A stretch of DNA of 64,000 bases, taken from NCBI RefSeq assembly GCF_037976825.1, contig NZ_CP150269.1, positions 1,097,501-1,161,500 of the forward strand. Reading direction: 5' to 3'. Of the stretch, positions 26,590 to 34,787 are shown in pieces; position 1 is the stretch's first letter, and the number at the start of each line of letters is the position of its first letter. Under the pieces are notes generated by a model. The model saw nothing but the letters and a program-made list of their open reading frames with translations. It had not been told where the DNA came from and did not search any database. This stretch comes from Paenibacillus sp. FSL K6-1330. Its GTDB lineage: Bacteria; Bacillota; Bacilli; Paenibacillales; Paenibacillaceae. The translations under genes and the position numbers were made by a program.

Positions 26590-28492
26590 CAATGTCCTGC
26601 GCAGCAAGCGGACATATATCGCCCATTTTCTGAGCAGTGCCTTCTCGGTCATGATTTTCTTTACCTACGGGTTGCTCTCGTTTCACCCGCAGCTGAAGGA
26701 CGGTCTGGTCTCCTCCAGCGATACCATGTCCTTGTTGGGTACGATGGGCATGACAGTATCCCAGTACATTGTGTTTGTCTTTTCGTTCTTTTTCCTTCTG
26801 TATTCGGTGGGAGCCTTTATCAAAGTCCGAAAGAAGGAATTCGGTATTCTCCTGATTCTCGGGATGTCTCGCAAGCAGCTGAACCGGATGCTGTTTATCG
26901 AAAATATACTGATTGGCGTTGCGGCAATCGTAGCCGGGATCGGGACAGGTGTGCTGTTCTCGAAGCTGATTCTGTTAATCAGCGCGAAACTGCTGGCCGT
27001 GGAGAACGGACTTCCGTTTTATGTTCCGCTCAAAGCGCTGATCATCACGGCAGCGGCTTATGCCGTCCTGTTCCTGCTGATTGCCCTGTGCTCGTCGTTC
27101 ATGCTGCGGAAGGGCACACTACTTGCGCTCGTGAAAGCGGAGGAAAGTCCCAAACCGCAGCCGAAAGCCTCGCCTTGGCTGGCCCTAATGGCTGTCCTGC
27201 TGATTGGTGCCGGATACGGCATGGTTATGGCTTTTGCGATTCTCCAAATCTTTAATTTTATTCTGCTGTTTGGAGGGGTTGTACTCGTTATCATGGGTAC
27301 GTATTTTCTCTTCACCCAATTCAGCGTTTATTTTATGCGGTATTTGCAGAAGAAGGAGCGATTTTTCTTCCGTCGAACCAATCTGCTGACGGTATCGGAG
27401 CTGCTGTACAGAATCAAGGATAATGCGGTAATGTTCTTCCTCGTTTCAGTCATTTCAGCATCTGCCTTTACCGGGATCGGTACCACGCTCGCGATTGGGG
27501 ATCCGGGCCTGTCGGCCATGGAGAACCCTTATGCTTATACGTATTCCTTGTATAACGAGGATGCGGACAAAGGCAATCGACATCTTGATATCATCAGGGA
27601 GGAGCTCAAAAAGGGCGGATTCAATTACAAGGAGGCGGAGGTGACCCCGATTTTCTCGGATAACGGGGTGATGCTAATTAAGCTTAGCGAATATAACAGT
27701 CTCATTCAGTCGCAGGGTTACCCGGCAGAAACATTGGGTGACCTTGAAGGGATCTTGACTCCGGGAACGGTCTCGGAGAAGAACAGCTACCGAATCGACG
27801 GTCCCTTGAATGATCAGTTCGAGATATTAAACGGCAAGAAATCGGAAACCGTAAAGGTGCTCAAAGCCGAAACGTTCATTGCTGTACCTGCAGCCTACGG
27901 CGAGACACTAGTCGTATCCGACCGCTTGTACGAGGATGCGTTCCAGGCACAACAGGATCAGGATTACGGTTATGCGGCATACCATACATTTTACGTAAAG
28001 GATTGGAAGAATACAGGGGATGTGTCTAGAGCGATTTCTGATCGTCTCAACGAGAATGAAGACTACAGCTATTATCTAAAATCATTGTACTTGGAGTGGA
28101 AAAGCGCCCAGCAGCAGAACGGCATTCTGCTTATGGTTAGCGGCCTGGTCGGCATTGTCTTCTTCACCTTCGCGGCAAGCTTTGTTTATTTCCGACTGTA
28201 TGCGGATCTTGCTCGGGACGAACAGCAGTATCGCATGATTGCTAAGGTTGGCCTCAGTAAAAAAGAGCTTGGCACCATCATTACCAAGCAGCTTGTCATT
28301 ATGTTTTTCCTGCCGATGCTGATCGCACTCATTCATAGCGGCGTTGCCTTCATAGCCCTGCAGCAGCTGGTAGACTTCTCGATTGTAGGACACAGTTTGA
28401 AGATCTTTATCTTCTTCCTGAGCATCCAGGTCGTTTATTTCTTTATCACTCGCTGGCGTTATCTGGATCGTCTTAACAAAATCATTCAGTAA
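26564..28492 (+). CDS. ABC transporter permease, BceB-like (FtsX domains)
   Basis: A 642-residue permease. Start ATG 26564 follows GGGAGG and matches the usual N-terminus (MNFRQFAINNVLRSKRTYIA); the longer in-frame reading upstream overlaps the ATPase gene in another frame and is not used. There are about ten hydrophobic helices and, between about 310 and 530, one large extracellular domain (from DPGLSAMENPYAY to KSLYLEWKSAQQQNG), which in this family determines peptide specificity. FtsX-type segments flank it. Together with the ATPase, kinase and regulator this forms a full BceRSAB-type module. The inducing peptide is unknown. Confidence 0.93.
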   Translation: MNFRQFAINNVLRSKRTYIAHFLSSAFSVMIFFTYGLLSFHPQLKDGLVSSSDTMSLLGTMGMTVSQYIVFVFSFFFLLYSVGAFIKVRKKEFGILLILGMSRKQLNRMLFIENILIGVAAIVAGIGTGVLFSKLILLISAKLLAVENGLPFYVPLKALIITAAAYAVLFLLIALCSSFMLRKGTLLALVKAEESPKPQPKASPWLALMAVLLIGAGYGMVMAFAILQIFNFILLFGGVVLVIMGTYFLFTQFSVYFMRYLQKKERFFFRRTNLLTVSELLYRIKDNAVMFFLVSVISASAFTGIGTTLAIGDPGLSAMENPYAYTYSLYNEDADKGNRHLDIIREELKKGGFNYKEAEVTPIFSDNGVMLIKLSEYNSLIQSQGYPAETLGDLEGILTPGTVSEKNSYRIDGPLNDQFEILNGKKSETVKVLKAETFIAVPAAYGETLVVSDRLYEDAFQAQQDQDYGYAAYHTFYVKDWKNTGDVSRAISDRLNENEDYSYYLKSLYLEWKSAQQQNGILLMVSGLVGIVFFTFAASFVYFRLYADLARDEQQYRMIAKVGLSKKELGTIITKQLVIMFFLPMLIALIHSGVAFIALQQLVDFSIVGHSLKIFIFFLSIQVVYFFITRWRYLDRLNKIIQ

Positions 28493-28494
28493 AA

Positions 28495-28574
28495 AATCGC
28501 CATTTCTTCGTTGAAAAGTGCCAAAACGGGTATGTTATTACAAGAAGCACTTACAACGAGAAGTGGGGGCGATT
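28495..28574 (+). other. Long imperfect hairpin upstream of an MBL-fold gene
   Basis: Nested inverted segments AATCGCC, TTCTTCGTTG and AAGTGC (28495-28520) pair in order with GCACTT, CAACGAGAA and GGCGATT (28546-28574), leaving a loop of about 25 bases. There is no T-run after it. The right arm contains the only G-rich stretch near the next start codon (28580), so folding could hide the ribosome site. It may also be a small mobile palindrome. Confidence 0.5.
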
Positions 28575-28579
28575 CCATA

Positions 28580-29401
28580 ATGAATGATCACAGCATGTTA
28601 AAGACGGGTGCCGTAGAGACTGAAGAGATTACGCCGGATATTCTATCTTTGCGTACTGTAATGGTGAACGTCCAGATGATCGGTACGCCTGGAACGGGAG
28701 ATTGGGTACTGATTGATACGGGACTCGGAAATTTTGAAGGCTCCATTGTAGAAGAAGCGGAGAAAAGATTCGGAAAGCCGCCGGTTTGCATCGTGCTTAC
28801 GCACGGCCATTTTGACCATGTCGGGAATGTGAAGGCATTGGCGGACCGCTGGAGCGTACCTGTCTACGCTCATCCGAGCGAACTGGCGTTTCTTACGGGA
28901 AAAGAAGACTATCCACCAGGAGATCCAAGCGTAGGCGGCGGATTGATGGCCCGCGTTGCTCCGATGTATCCGAACAAAGCCATCGATCTGGGCTCCAGGA
29001 TACAACCTCTGCCGGAGGACGGCAGCGTGCCGGGTCTTCCTGAATTCAAATGGCTGCCGACACCGGGCCATAGTCCCGGTCACATCTCTCTGTTCCGCGA
29101 ACGGGACCGAGTCCTCGTAGCGGGAGACGCTGTGATTACGGTGAAGCAAGAGTCGGCGCTAGCCGTCATCGGGCAGGAGAAGGAGCTGCATGGTCCGCCG
29201 ATGTATTTTACGCCGGATTGGGATCTCGCGCGGGAATCGGTTCGCCACCTGGCAAGCCTGAATCCCGAGGTTCTGATCACGGGACACGGGGTTTCGATGC
29301 GGGGTAAGGAGCTTACGGCTTCACTTGCACGGCTGGCCCGGGACTTTGATCGTTTGGCCGTTCCCGAGCAAGGCCGATATGTGGATAAGGATATGAATTG
29401 A
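28580..29401 (+). CDS. MBL-fold metallo-hydrolase
   Basis: A 273-residue metallo-beta-lactamase-fold hydrolase. The metal site is THGHFDHVGN (about residue 72), then His in PTPGHSPGH, Asp in LVAGDAVI and His in LITGHGVSM. No beta-CASP insert is present. The family covers glyoxalase II-like, lactonase and other hydrolases, so the substrate is open. Start ATG 28580 lies right after the hairpin 28495-28574; a TTG at 28511 in frame would add 23 residues that look non-homologous. A terminator follows at 29458. Confidence 0.85.
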   Translation: MNDHSMLKTGAVETEEITPDILSLRTVMVNVQMIGTPGTGDWVLIDTGLGNFEGSIVEEAEKRFGKPPVCIVLTHGHFDHVGNVKALADRWSVPVYAHPSELAFLTGKEDYPPGDPSVGGGLMARVAPMYPNKAIDLGSRIQPLPEDGSVPGLPEFKWLPTPGHSPGHISLFRERDRVLVAGDAVITVKQESALAVIGQEKELHGPPMYFTPDWDLARESVRHLASLNPEVLITGHGVSMRGKELTASLARLARDFDRLAVPEQGRYVDKDMN

Positions 29402-29457
29402 ATGAGAACGGATCTAATTATCCGTTTCATGATATGAACGATTTATAAGCTAAACGA

Positions 29458-29493
29458 GACACCGTGAGGGCGATGGCCTTGCGGTGTTTTTTA
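29458..29493 (+). terminator. Terminator after the MBL-fold gene
   Basis: The stem ACACCGTGAGGGC / GCCTTGCGGTGT (one mismatch region) with a GATG loop is followed by TTTTTT. The remaining DNA to 29852 holds a degraded open frame and the upstream region of the next gene. Confidence 0.85.
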
Positions 29494-29569
29494 ATATGAG
29501 GCAGATTGTAATATGAAGTGTCTATATTAACTTGACACACATTAAATGAGTCCATATATATGAACTATT

Positions 29570-29815
29570 TTAATTCAACCACGGATACATGTCTTCCACT
29601 CCATCTTTAATGAATTCTGAGATGTTTACTGAGTTTTGCTCAGTTAGTAATCTCCCATTCATAATATCTGCCTTTATTCTCTCTGAAATTGTTGCGGTAA
29701 CATTCACATCAGGATTAAACGTTTGCCTGACGCTACCCCTTAAAGAAAAACATTCTTGACAGCTTTTATTTTTTAAAGTTATTATAGACCTATAATGTCC
29801 ATTATATAATCGTAC
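29570..29815 (-). pseudogene. Possible protein-coding remnant without a start codon
   Basis: On the minus strand an 81-codon frame runs between stops. It reads like protein, for example YNGHYRSIITLKNKSCQECF, then NPDVNVTATISERIKADI, and ends EFIKDGVEDMYPWLN. There is no ATG, GTG or TTG with a ribosome site at its beginning; the first Met is in DIMNGR, near the C-terminus. It lies in an AT-rich gap between an MBL gene and a flavoprotein. I do not recognise the family. It could be the tail of a deleted gene or a chance frame. Confidence 0.22.
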
Positions 29816-29852
29816 TCATTTCACTAAGAGATCGTTGTAAGGAGGAAAGAAC

Positions 29853-30788
29853 ATGATGAATCGCAATACTTCAGAAGACCATGATGATATCTTCGATGTG
29901 GCGGTGGTAGGGGCAGGAGCTGCAGGGCTAAGTGCAGCACTGTTTCTCACTCGAGCTCGTCGCCGAACAGTCATTTATGACGGAGGACCCGTTCGTAATT
30001 CAATGATCTCTAAGATTCATGAATACCTTGGGTATGAAGGAAGTACACCGGTCGAATTCCTGGAACGTGGGCGTTCCGAGGTGGTAAGCTACGGCGGAGA
30101 AATTCGCAGTGAGACCGTATTGAAGATCGAAGCAAGGCCCGATGGGCTCTTTGATGTCTGGGGCAGCAAGATGAAGATCACGGCTCGGGCCGTAGTACTG
30201 GCCACAGGGCTAGTCGATGTGCTCCCCATGGTGCCTGGCTTAAAAGAGGGGTTGGGCAAGTACGTTCATCTGTGCCCATGCTTCAGCGGATATGAAGTTC
30301 GGGACAAACCTTTCGTAGCCTTTGGACTTCCGGAGCGCCTTGCCCAGCTTGGAAAGTTCCTGACCGCGTGGTCTTCAGACGTAACGGTCGTAAGCCCACA
30401 CGAGTTCGACTCCGAAACGCTGACAAGGCTTGATGGATTCGGAGTTAAAACCGTTCAAGACGAGGTGACCGGTCTGGTAACGGAAGGGGACCAACTCGTC
30501 TCCATCGCCACAGCGAGCGGCACGGAAGTGCCATGTGAAGCAGTTTTTGTGGCGGCCCCTTTCAAAGCTGCGTCTGAACTGGCTGCCTCTCTCTGTGAAG
30601 TAGACGAAGCCGGTTTCGCAGTTACCGATACGTACGGAAGAACGAGCCGACCAGGAGTATGGGCGATCGGGAATGCTACGGATCAGCTTGCCCATCTCGT
30701 TCATTCAGCCGCCTCCGGTGCGAATATTGGACCTTGGGTCGTTGACTATTTGCTTGAAACATCCCTGAATCCGAAGAAGAAAGAATAG
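29853..30788 (+). CDS. FAD-dependent thioredoxin-reductase-like oxidoreductase with altered Cys motif
   Basis: A 311-residue flavoprotein of the thioredoxin reductase superfamily. The FAD motif is VAVVGAGAAGLSAALFLTRA (about 16-35), followed by the GG motif in YDGGPVRN, ATG in VLATGLVDVLP and a C-terminal GVWAIGNATD FAD-binding segment. In relatives the redox site reads HCPYCHGYEV (CxxC). Here it is LCPCFSGYEV, with Cys141 and Cys143 only, so the CxxC disulfide is replaced by CxC. The NADPH-binding glycine motif is also weak (AFGLPERLAQLGKFL). It may oxidise small molecules, as GliT-like or toxoflavin-type members do, rather than reduce thioredoxin. GGAGG precedes ATG 29853. Confidence 0.82.
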   Translation: MMNRNTSEDHDDIFDVAVVGAGAAGLSAALFLTRARRRTVIYDGGPVRNSMISKIHEYLGYEGSTPVEFLERGRSEVVSYGGEIRSETVLKIEARPDGLFDVWGSKMKITARAVVLATGLVDVLPMVPGLKEGLGKYVHLCPCFSGYEVRDKPFVAFGLPERLAQLGKFLTAWSSDVTVVSPHEFDSETLTRLDGFGVKTVQDEVTGLVTEGDQLVSIATASGTEVPCEAVFVAAPFKAASELAASLCEVDEAGFAVTDTYGRTSRPGVWAIGNATDQLAHLVHSAASGANIGPWVVDYLLETSLNPKKKE

Positions 30789-30794
30789 GCACGG

Positions 30795-30914
30795 ATGACC
30801 GAAATTTCTTTTTCGCGCGCCCATGCGCTGACGGTGAATCGGCTGATGGCTGCGTATTTTGGAGACATGGACCACGCATCAATGGTGCAATTAATCGAGT
30901 CTCTAACTATGTGA
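30795..30914 (+). CDS. Small hypothetical ORF (39 residues)
   Basis: A 39-codon frame begins 6 bases after the flavoprotein stop and reads MTEISFSRAHALTVNRLMAA, ending MVQLIESLTM. Its composition is protein-like, but the ribosome site is weak and no family is recognised. It may be a remnant of a longer gene. It ends before a terminator hairpin. Confidence 0.25.
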   Translation: MTEISFSRAHALTVNRLMAAYFGDMDHASMVQLIESLTM

Positions 30915-30947
30915 GTACAGTGCTGCGACACAAACAAATAAAAAGAT

Positions 30948-30993
30948 AAAAGCATCGCTTAAGCCTCTGTAAAAGCTTGAACGATGCTTTTTC
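30948..30993 (+). terminator. Terminator after the flavoprotein gene
   Basis: The arms AAAGCATCG (30949) and CGATGCTTTTT (30982), with inner CTTAAGC/GCTTGAA pairing, end in a T-run. Confidence 0.75.
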
Positions 30994-31054
30994 TATATTA
31001 GGGTATTGCGAAATCAAATCTATTCCCGATTTTTCCTTTTAAAACCGTTTTCTA

Positions 31055-31510
31055 TTACCGGAACTCATCCTTGTGTCCGCCAAACTGGAAACCGAATTGA
31101 CCACTATAACCGGCTAAATGGCCCCCGGCATCGAAGCCAAAACCATGTCCCCCACCAAGATGTGCACCGGTATAACCACCGACACCATATTTTCCACCAA
31201 GATATCCACCTGCATGAACTCCCATCCCATGACCACCACCGAGTTGGCCGCCAGCATGAACTCCTACTCCATAGTCACCGCCGAGATGGCCCCCAGCATG
31301 AGCTCCTATTCCATGGCCACTCCCGAGATGACCACCGACAAACATACCTGCTCCATAATCACCCCCAAGCTGTCCACCAGCATGAACACCAATGCCATGT
31401 TCGAAATGATTGTTATTAGAAGGATAAACGGCATAATATGGTGCAGGATACGGATAATAAGATGGTTGAGGGGATCGACAATATGAGCATAAATATGGGT
31501 TAATTATCAT
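31055..31510 (-). CDS. Glycine/histidine/tyrosine-rich 14-residue repeat protein
   Basis: A 151-residue low-complexity protein. The N-terminus (1-35) has CSYCRSPQPSYYPYPAPYY and no signal peptide. From about residue 38 there are seven consecutive 14-residue repeats of the form GxGxxAGGxLGGxx, for example GIGVHAGGQLGGDY, GVGVHAGGQLGGGH and GMGVHAGGYLGGKY, with the last two positions alternating mainly between (D/K)Y and GH. The minus-strand start ATG has a strong GGAGG 8-9 bases upstream, which favours this strand over the open frames opposite. The pattern resembles structural coat, exosporium-like or silk-like Gly proteins; a spore-surface role is a guess. Confidence 0.7.
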   Translation of the reverse strand: MIINPYLCSYCRSPQPSYYPYPAPYYAVYPSNNNHFEHGIGVHAGGQLGGDYGAGMFVGGHLGSGHGIGAHAGGHLGGDYGVGVHAGGQLGGGHGMGVHAGGYLGGKYGVGGYTGAHLGGGHGFGFDAGGHLAGYSGQFGFQFGGHKDEFR

Positions 31511-31766
31511 TAATAAGCCTCCAATCTGATCGATGATTGTAGCTTATTCAGAACTAATAAAACATGATACTTGACCATTCCAATATAGGAAAAATACAGA
31601 ATACAGGGTCTGCAAGGGCTTCATATTGTCGAGAATCCCTGTCTGTTTTCACCTCAGCCCAGTAGAATATCGAACGTAGGCTGTGGCTTAGAGGATTTTT
31701 TTAAATGTCTACTTGACGGGGGGAACTTCATTCAGCGGTAGCCTCTTGTTTATGGTTGTTGAGCTT

Positions 31767-31991
31767 TTAATCCTGGGCTGGATCCTCATCCATGCTGACG
31801 CCTGAATCAAATACACTGTCCTGCGGAACTTTCGTGAGATCTAGCTTTAGCTTCACTTGGTCATTAATATTCCCATACCAGGCCTCAAAGGAGTCATCCA
31901 ACTGCTCCTCTCGATCACGATCCTCGTTCACATCTGAATCAACTTCGATTTTATTACCTAATACCTCGTAGTCGTCTTTGGGGTGGATCAT
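31767..31991 (-). CDS. Small acidic hypothetical protein
   Basis: A 74-residue, strongly acidic protein (for example NKIEVDSDVNEDRDREEQLD, ending DEDPAQD) with one aromatic patch, FEAWYGNI. There are no membrane segments and no recognised domain. The minus-strand ribosome site AAGGAG lies 12 bases before ATG 31991, slightly far. It follows no clear operon. Such acidic small proteins are common in spore formers, but nothing specific can be said. Confidence 0.45.
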   Translation of the reverse strand: MIHPKDDYEVLGNKIEVDSDVNEDRDREEQLDDSFEAWYGNINDQVKLKLDLTKVPQDSVFDSGVSMDEDPAQD

Positions 31992-32301
31992 ACTTTACTT
32001 CAACTCCTTCGTATACGAATTGAATTAAAATTTCCTATAAAACTAATTTTATACATGGTTTTCTTTTACAGCTTAGGTGAACAAGCTGATAAAACAAAAA
32101 GAGGGTGTCCATCGTCATTTTTATGCTAATGACATTTGGGACACCCTTGATTACTTTTGTGATTTAATATTCATGAATCGTTTCGTACATGCTGACCGCT
32201 GATTATTAGGTTTAAATATATATCTATATAGACACATCTCTAATTACAATTCGACAGCTATTCCATTAATCTAACGGGCTGCAAGGATAATTCAGTAAGG
32301 A
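31992..32301. other. Non-coding gap with an orphan hairpin
   Basis: This 310-base AT-rich gap holds a hairpin at 32102-32147 (AGGGTGTCC / GGACACCCT with inner GTCATT/AATGAC). On the minus strand it is followed by CTCTTTTTGTTTT, so it looks like a terminator for a minus-strand transcript, yet no minus-strand gene lies to its right. I see nothing else convincing here. Confidence 0.5.
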
Positions 32302-33318
32302 GTGAGACGCATTAAGGAGTTTATTTCTTTACAGTATAAGAAGTTTGGAAATCCTCTTGAGGTGTTGGAATTAGAACAACGAGTAGACGATATACAACTT
32401 CAGCACGACGAAATAGTGGTTCGAATGATTCTTAGTCCAATCAATCCTTCTGACCTAATTCCGATTCGAGGTGCCTATAAACATCGAATTCAGCTGCCAG
32501 CAGTACCAGGATATGAAGGGGTTGGCGTTGTTGAAGCTGTTGGTTCATCCGTAACCACATCCCTTTTAGGTAAACGGGTACTGCCTCTACGTGGTGAGGG
32601 AACTTGGCAACAGTACGTGAAAACAAAAGCCAATTTTGCAATTCGAGTTCCCGTTGAAATCAATAACGAAACAGCAAGCCAAATGTACATTAACCCTATG
32701 ACAGCGTGGCTTATTTGTACAGAAGAATTGCGGTTAAAGTCTGATGATGTGTTAATTGTAAATGCTTGCGGTTCTGCAATAGGACGTATTTTTGCACAGT
32801 TTCCAAAGGTGTTTGGATACAGATTGATTGCGGTGGTAAGAAATGATAGACATACCCAGGAACTGCATTCGCTTGGTGCTTGGGCGGTAATTGACACGTC
32901 TAAAGAATGGCTTGTCCATCGAGTTTTGGAATTGACCTGTGGGATGGGGGCAACGGCCGGTATTGATAGCATTGGCGGGCAAGATGGACACGACCTGATT
33001 GAGTGTATCCGTCCAGGTGGCACAGTCTTAAGTATTGGTCTTATGTCAGGAACCCAAATGAATTGGGCTCAGATACACCAAAAACATTCTAATATCAGAG
33101 TGAAGCCATATTGGCTTAAAAGATGGATTGAAGGTATCTCCGATGTTCGGTGGCATGAAACTTTTGGTGATGTATTCAAATTGGTGATAGATGGGGAATT
33201 GACTATTCAAGCACCAAGAACGCGTTTTAGTCTACGGGAATATGAGAAAGCAATTATAGAAACCCAACAAAGTGGTCACACAGGGAAGGTGATTTTGGAA
33301 CCATTTTTATTCAACTAA
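32302..33318 (+). CDS. MDR-family alcohol dehydrogenase / quinone oxidoreductase-like
   Basis: A 338-residue medium-chain dehydrogenase/reductase of the zinc-free type, similar to 2-enoyl reductases and quinone oxidoreductases. Seen: SPINPSDLIPIRG, the core PAVPGYEGVGVVEAVG (about 66-81) and the nucleotide-binding stretch NACGSAIGRIFAQFPKVFG (about 154-172), where the usual GxGxxG is altered to ACGSAIG. The zinc-ligand cysteines of true alcohol dehydrogenases are absent. GTG 32302 is the formal start; a stronger AAGGAG lies after it (32315), so the true start may be a non-standard codon just downstream. The local DNA is more AT-rich than its neighbours, which hints at transfer. Confidence 0.82.
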   Translation: MRRIKEFISLQYKKFGNPLEVLELEQRVDDIQLQHDEIVVRMILSPINPSDLIPIRGAYKHRIQLPAVPGYEGVGVVEAVGSSVTTSLLGKRVLPLRGEGTWQQYVKTKANFAIRVPVEINNETASQMYINPMTAWLICTEELRLKSDDVLIVNACGSAIGRIFAQFPKVFGYRLIAVVRNDRHTQELHSLGAWAVIDTSKEWLVHRVLELTCGMGATAGIDSIGGQDGHDLIECIRPGGTVLSIGLMSGTQMNWAQIHQKHSNIRVKPYWLKRWIEGISDVRWHETFGDVFKLVIDGELTIQAPRTRFSLREYEKAIIETQQSGHTGKVILEPFLFN

Positions 33319-33603
33319 CGCGCTAATGGTCTTCGTTCGCATTAAGAGTTATAACCGGCCTCGTAAATGTACTTGGCTGGAAGTCCGATCACGAAGCCTT
33401 CATGGAAGAATTGTCGCACTTTGATTGATAATGCGTCATGACGAATATTCAATATGGAAATGATGAACGGATTTGTGCGAAAATGAAGGTGATGGTAATC
33501 CGGCTTTTTTAAAAAAAATGATGAGCTGACGTGAACCTGAACACGTTCTGATGCATCTAACATATGTAAGGCCAAGAAAGTGTTGCAGAGGAGGTCTCCC
33601 AAT

Positions 33604-34287
33604 GTGAATAAGAAATCAAATATAGAGCACGATGTTCAGCTTGCCAAGCATGGGGATCGGGAAGCCTTTAGCAGGCTGATCCACGCTTGCGAGCGTAATT
33701 TGTATGGCTTAGCCCGTTTGTACCTGAAGCGGGAAGAGGATTGTGCGGATGCTGTACAGGAAGCGATTTATAAATCCTTCGCAGCTATGCCTACCTTAAA
33801 GGAGCCTGCTTATTTCAAAACATGGCTGTCCCGTATTCTCATTCATGAATGCCTGCAACTGCTGCGTTCCCAGCAGCGGCTGCGCACGGTTGAACTTGCC
33901 AATGGCGGTGCCGATTCACTGCCGTATGAAGCGATCGAACTCAACGAAGCCGTGACTCACCTGGATGATGATTTACGCAAGGTCATTCAGCTTCACTATT
34001 ACCGGGATATGCCGGTTAGCCGTATCGCCAAGATCGTAGGAATACCGCAAGGAACGGTGAAATCCCGGTTGTACCGAGCCCGCGCCATTTTGGCGGAAAG
34101 ATTGGATCCCTCCACGGAAAGGAGCGTGAGCCATGACCCGATAGTAGGTAAGGAGTCGAGTCGGGATGACTTTGCTCCTATCCTACAGCCTGGTAGTGTT
34201 GTACTTCTGCCAGCCAAATCGATCTGGACGGCTAGGCTTGCCGGGGATTACGATATCATTCACAGATCATGGGGTGTGGCGGTTTAA
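33604..34287 (+). CDS. ECF-type RNA polymerase sigma factor
   Basis: A 227-residue sigma-70-family ECF factor. GTG 33604 is chosen because AGGAGGT lies 9 bases upstream. Region 2 (about 15-85) includes EEDCADAVQEAIYKSFAA and FKTWLSRILIHECLQLLR. Region 4 (about 115-172) includes VIQLHYYRDMPVSRIAKIVG and PQGTVKSRLYRARAIL. Domain 4 normally ends the protein; here about 55 more residues follow (from ERSVSHDPIVG to RSWGVAV). A cognate anti-sigma gene would be expected to start at ATG 34132, but that frame stops after three codons. The gene's stop overlaps the next start (TAATG). Confidence 0.88.
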   Translation: MNKKSNIEHDVQLAKHGDREAFSRLIHACERNLYGLARLYLKREEDCADAVQEAIYKSFAAMPTLKEPAYFKTWLSRILIHECLQLLRSQQRLRTVELANGGADSLPYEAIELNEAVTHLDDDLRKVIQLHYYRDMPVSRIAKIVGIPQGTVKSRLYRARAILAERLDPSTERSVSHDPIVGKESSRDDFAPILQPGSVVLLPAKSIWTARLAGDYDIIHRSWGVAV

Positions 34288-34739
34288 TGGGAACGAATCC
34301 GAACGTCAGATTGATGGACAAAACCGACCTTGGAGCATGCTCCGAGCTGATGCTCAAGGTCTTTAGCGGCGAACCCTGGTACGACCAGTGGGACTCCGTA
34401 CAGCATGTGCAGCAATACCTCACGGAATTTATGGACAATCCGGTATTTCTGGGGTTTGTTATTGAACAGGATGGTAAGATCCTCGGTGCCTCTTTTGGTC
34501 ATACGAAGAGCTGGTATAGCGGTAAGGAATATCATATCCAGGAATATTATATCGATACCGGTAGTCAGGGCAGCGGATTAGGCTCGGCATTAATGAATGG
34601 AATGAAGGCATACTTAAGTTTAATTCACATTCATTGCATGGTGCTGCTAACGGAAAAGGATCTTCCGGCGGAAGATTTTTATCGGAAACATGGTTTTGAA
34701 GTGAAGAAGGATATTATTTTTATGGCCAACAGATTTTAG
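34287..34739 (+). CDS. GNAT-family N-acetyltransferase
   Basis: A 150-residue GNAT acetyltransferase from ATG 34287 (TAATG overlap with the sigma factor stop); an upstream in-frame ATG at 34269 would add six residues. The acetyl-CoA motif A is YYIDTGSQGSGLGSALMNGM (about 88-107), with the QxxGxG/A loop, and the C-terminal YRKHGFEVKKDIIFM is typical of motif B. The acceptor is unknown. Overlap with the sigma gene implies co-translation. Confidence 0.85.
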   Translation: MGTNPNVRLMDKTDLGACSELMLKVFSGEPWYDQWDSVQHVQQYLTEFMDNPVFLGFVIEQDGKILGASFGHTKSWYSGKEYHIQEYYIDTGSQGSGLGSALMNGMKAYLSLIHIHCMVLLTEKDLPAEDFYRKHGFEVKKDIIFMANRF

Positions 34740-34787
34740 TCGGCGGAATTTATATTGAAAAAATAGGGAGCTGTCTTGATGTCGGTG

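Noticed and set aside
31006..31486. Plus-strand His/Thr/Ser-rich frames opposite the glycine-rich gene
   Set aside because: They are the complement of the 42-base repeat. The minus strand has a strong GGAGG-ATG start, while the plus frames have none.
33342..33602. 86-residue minus-strand frame next to the sigma factor
   Set aside because: It would need a TTG start with no ribosome site and overlaps the ribosome site and first codons of the sigma gene.
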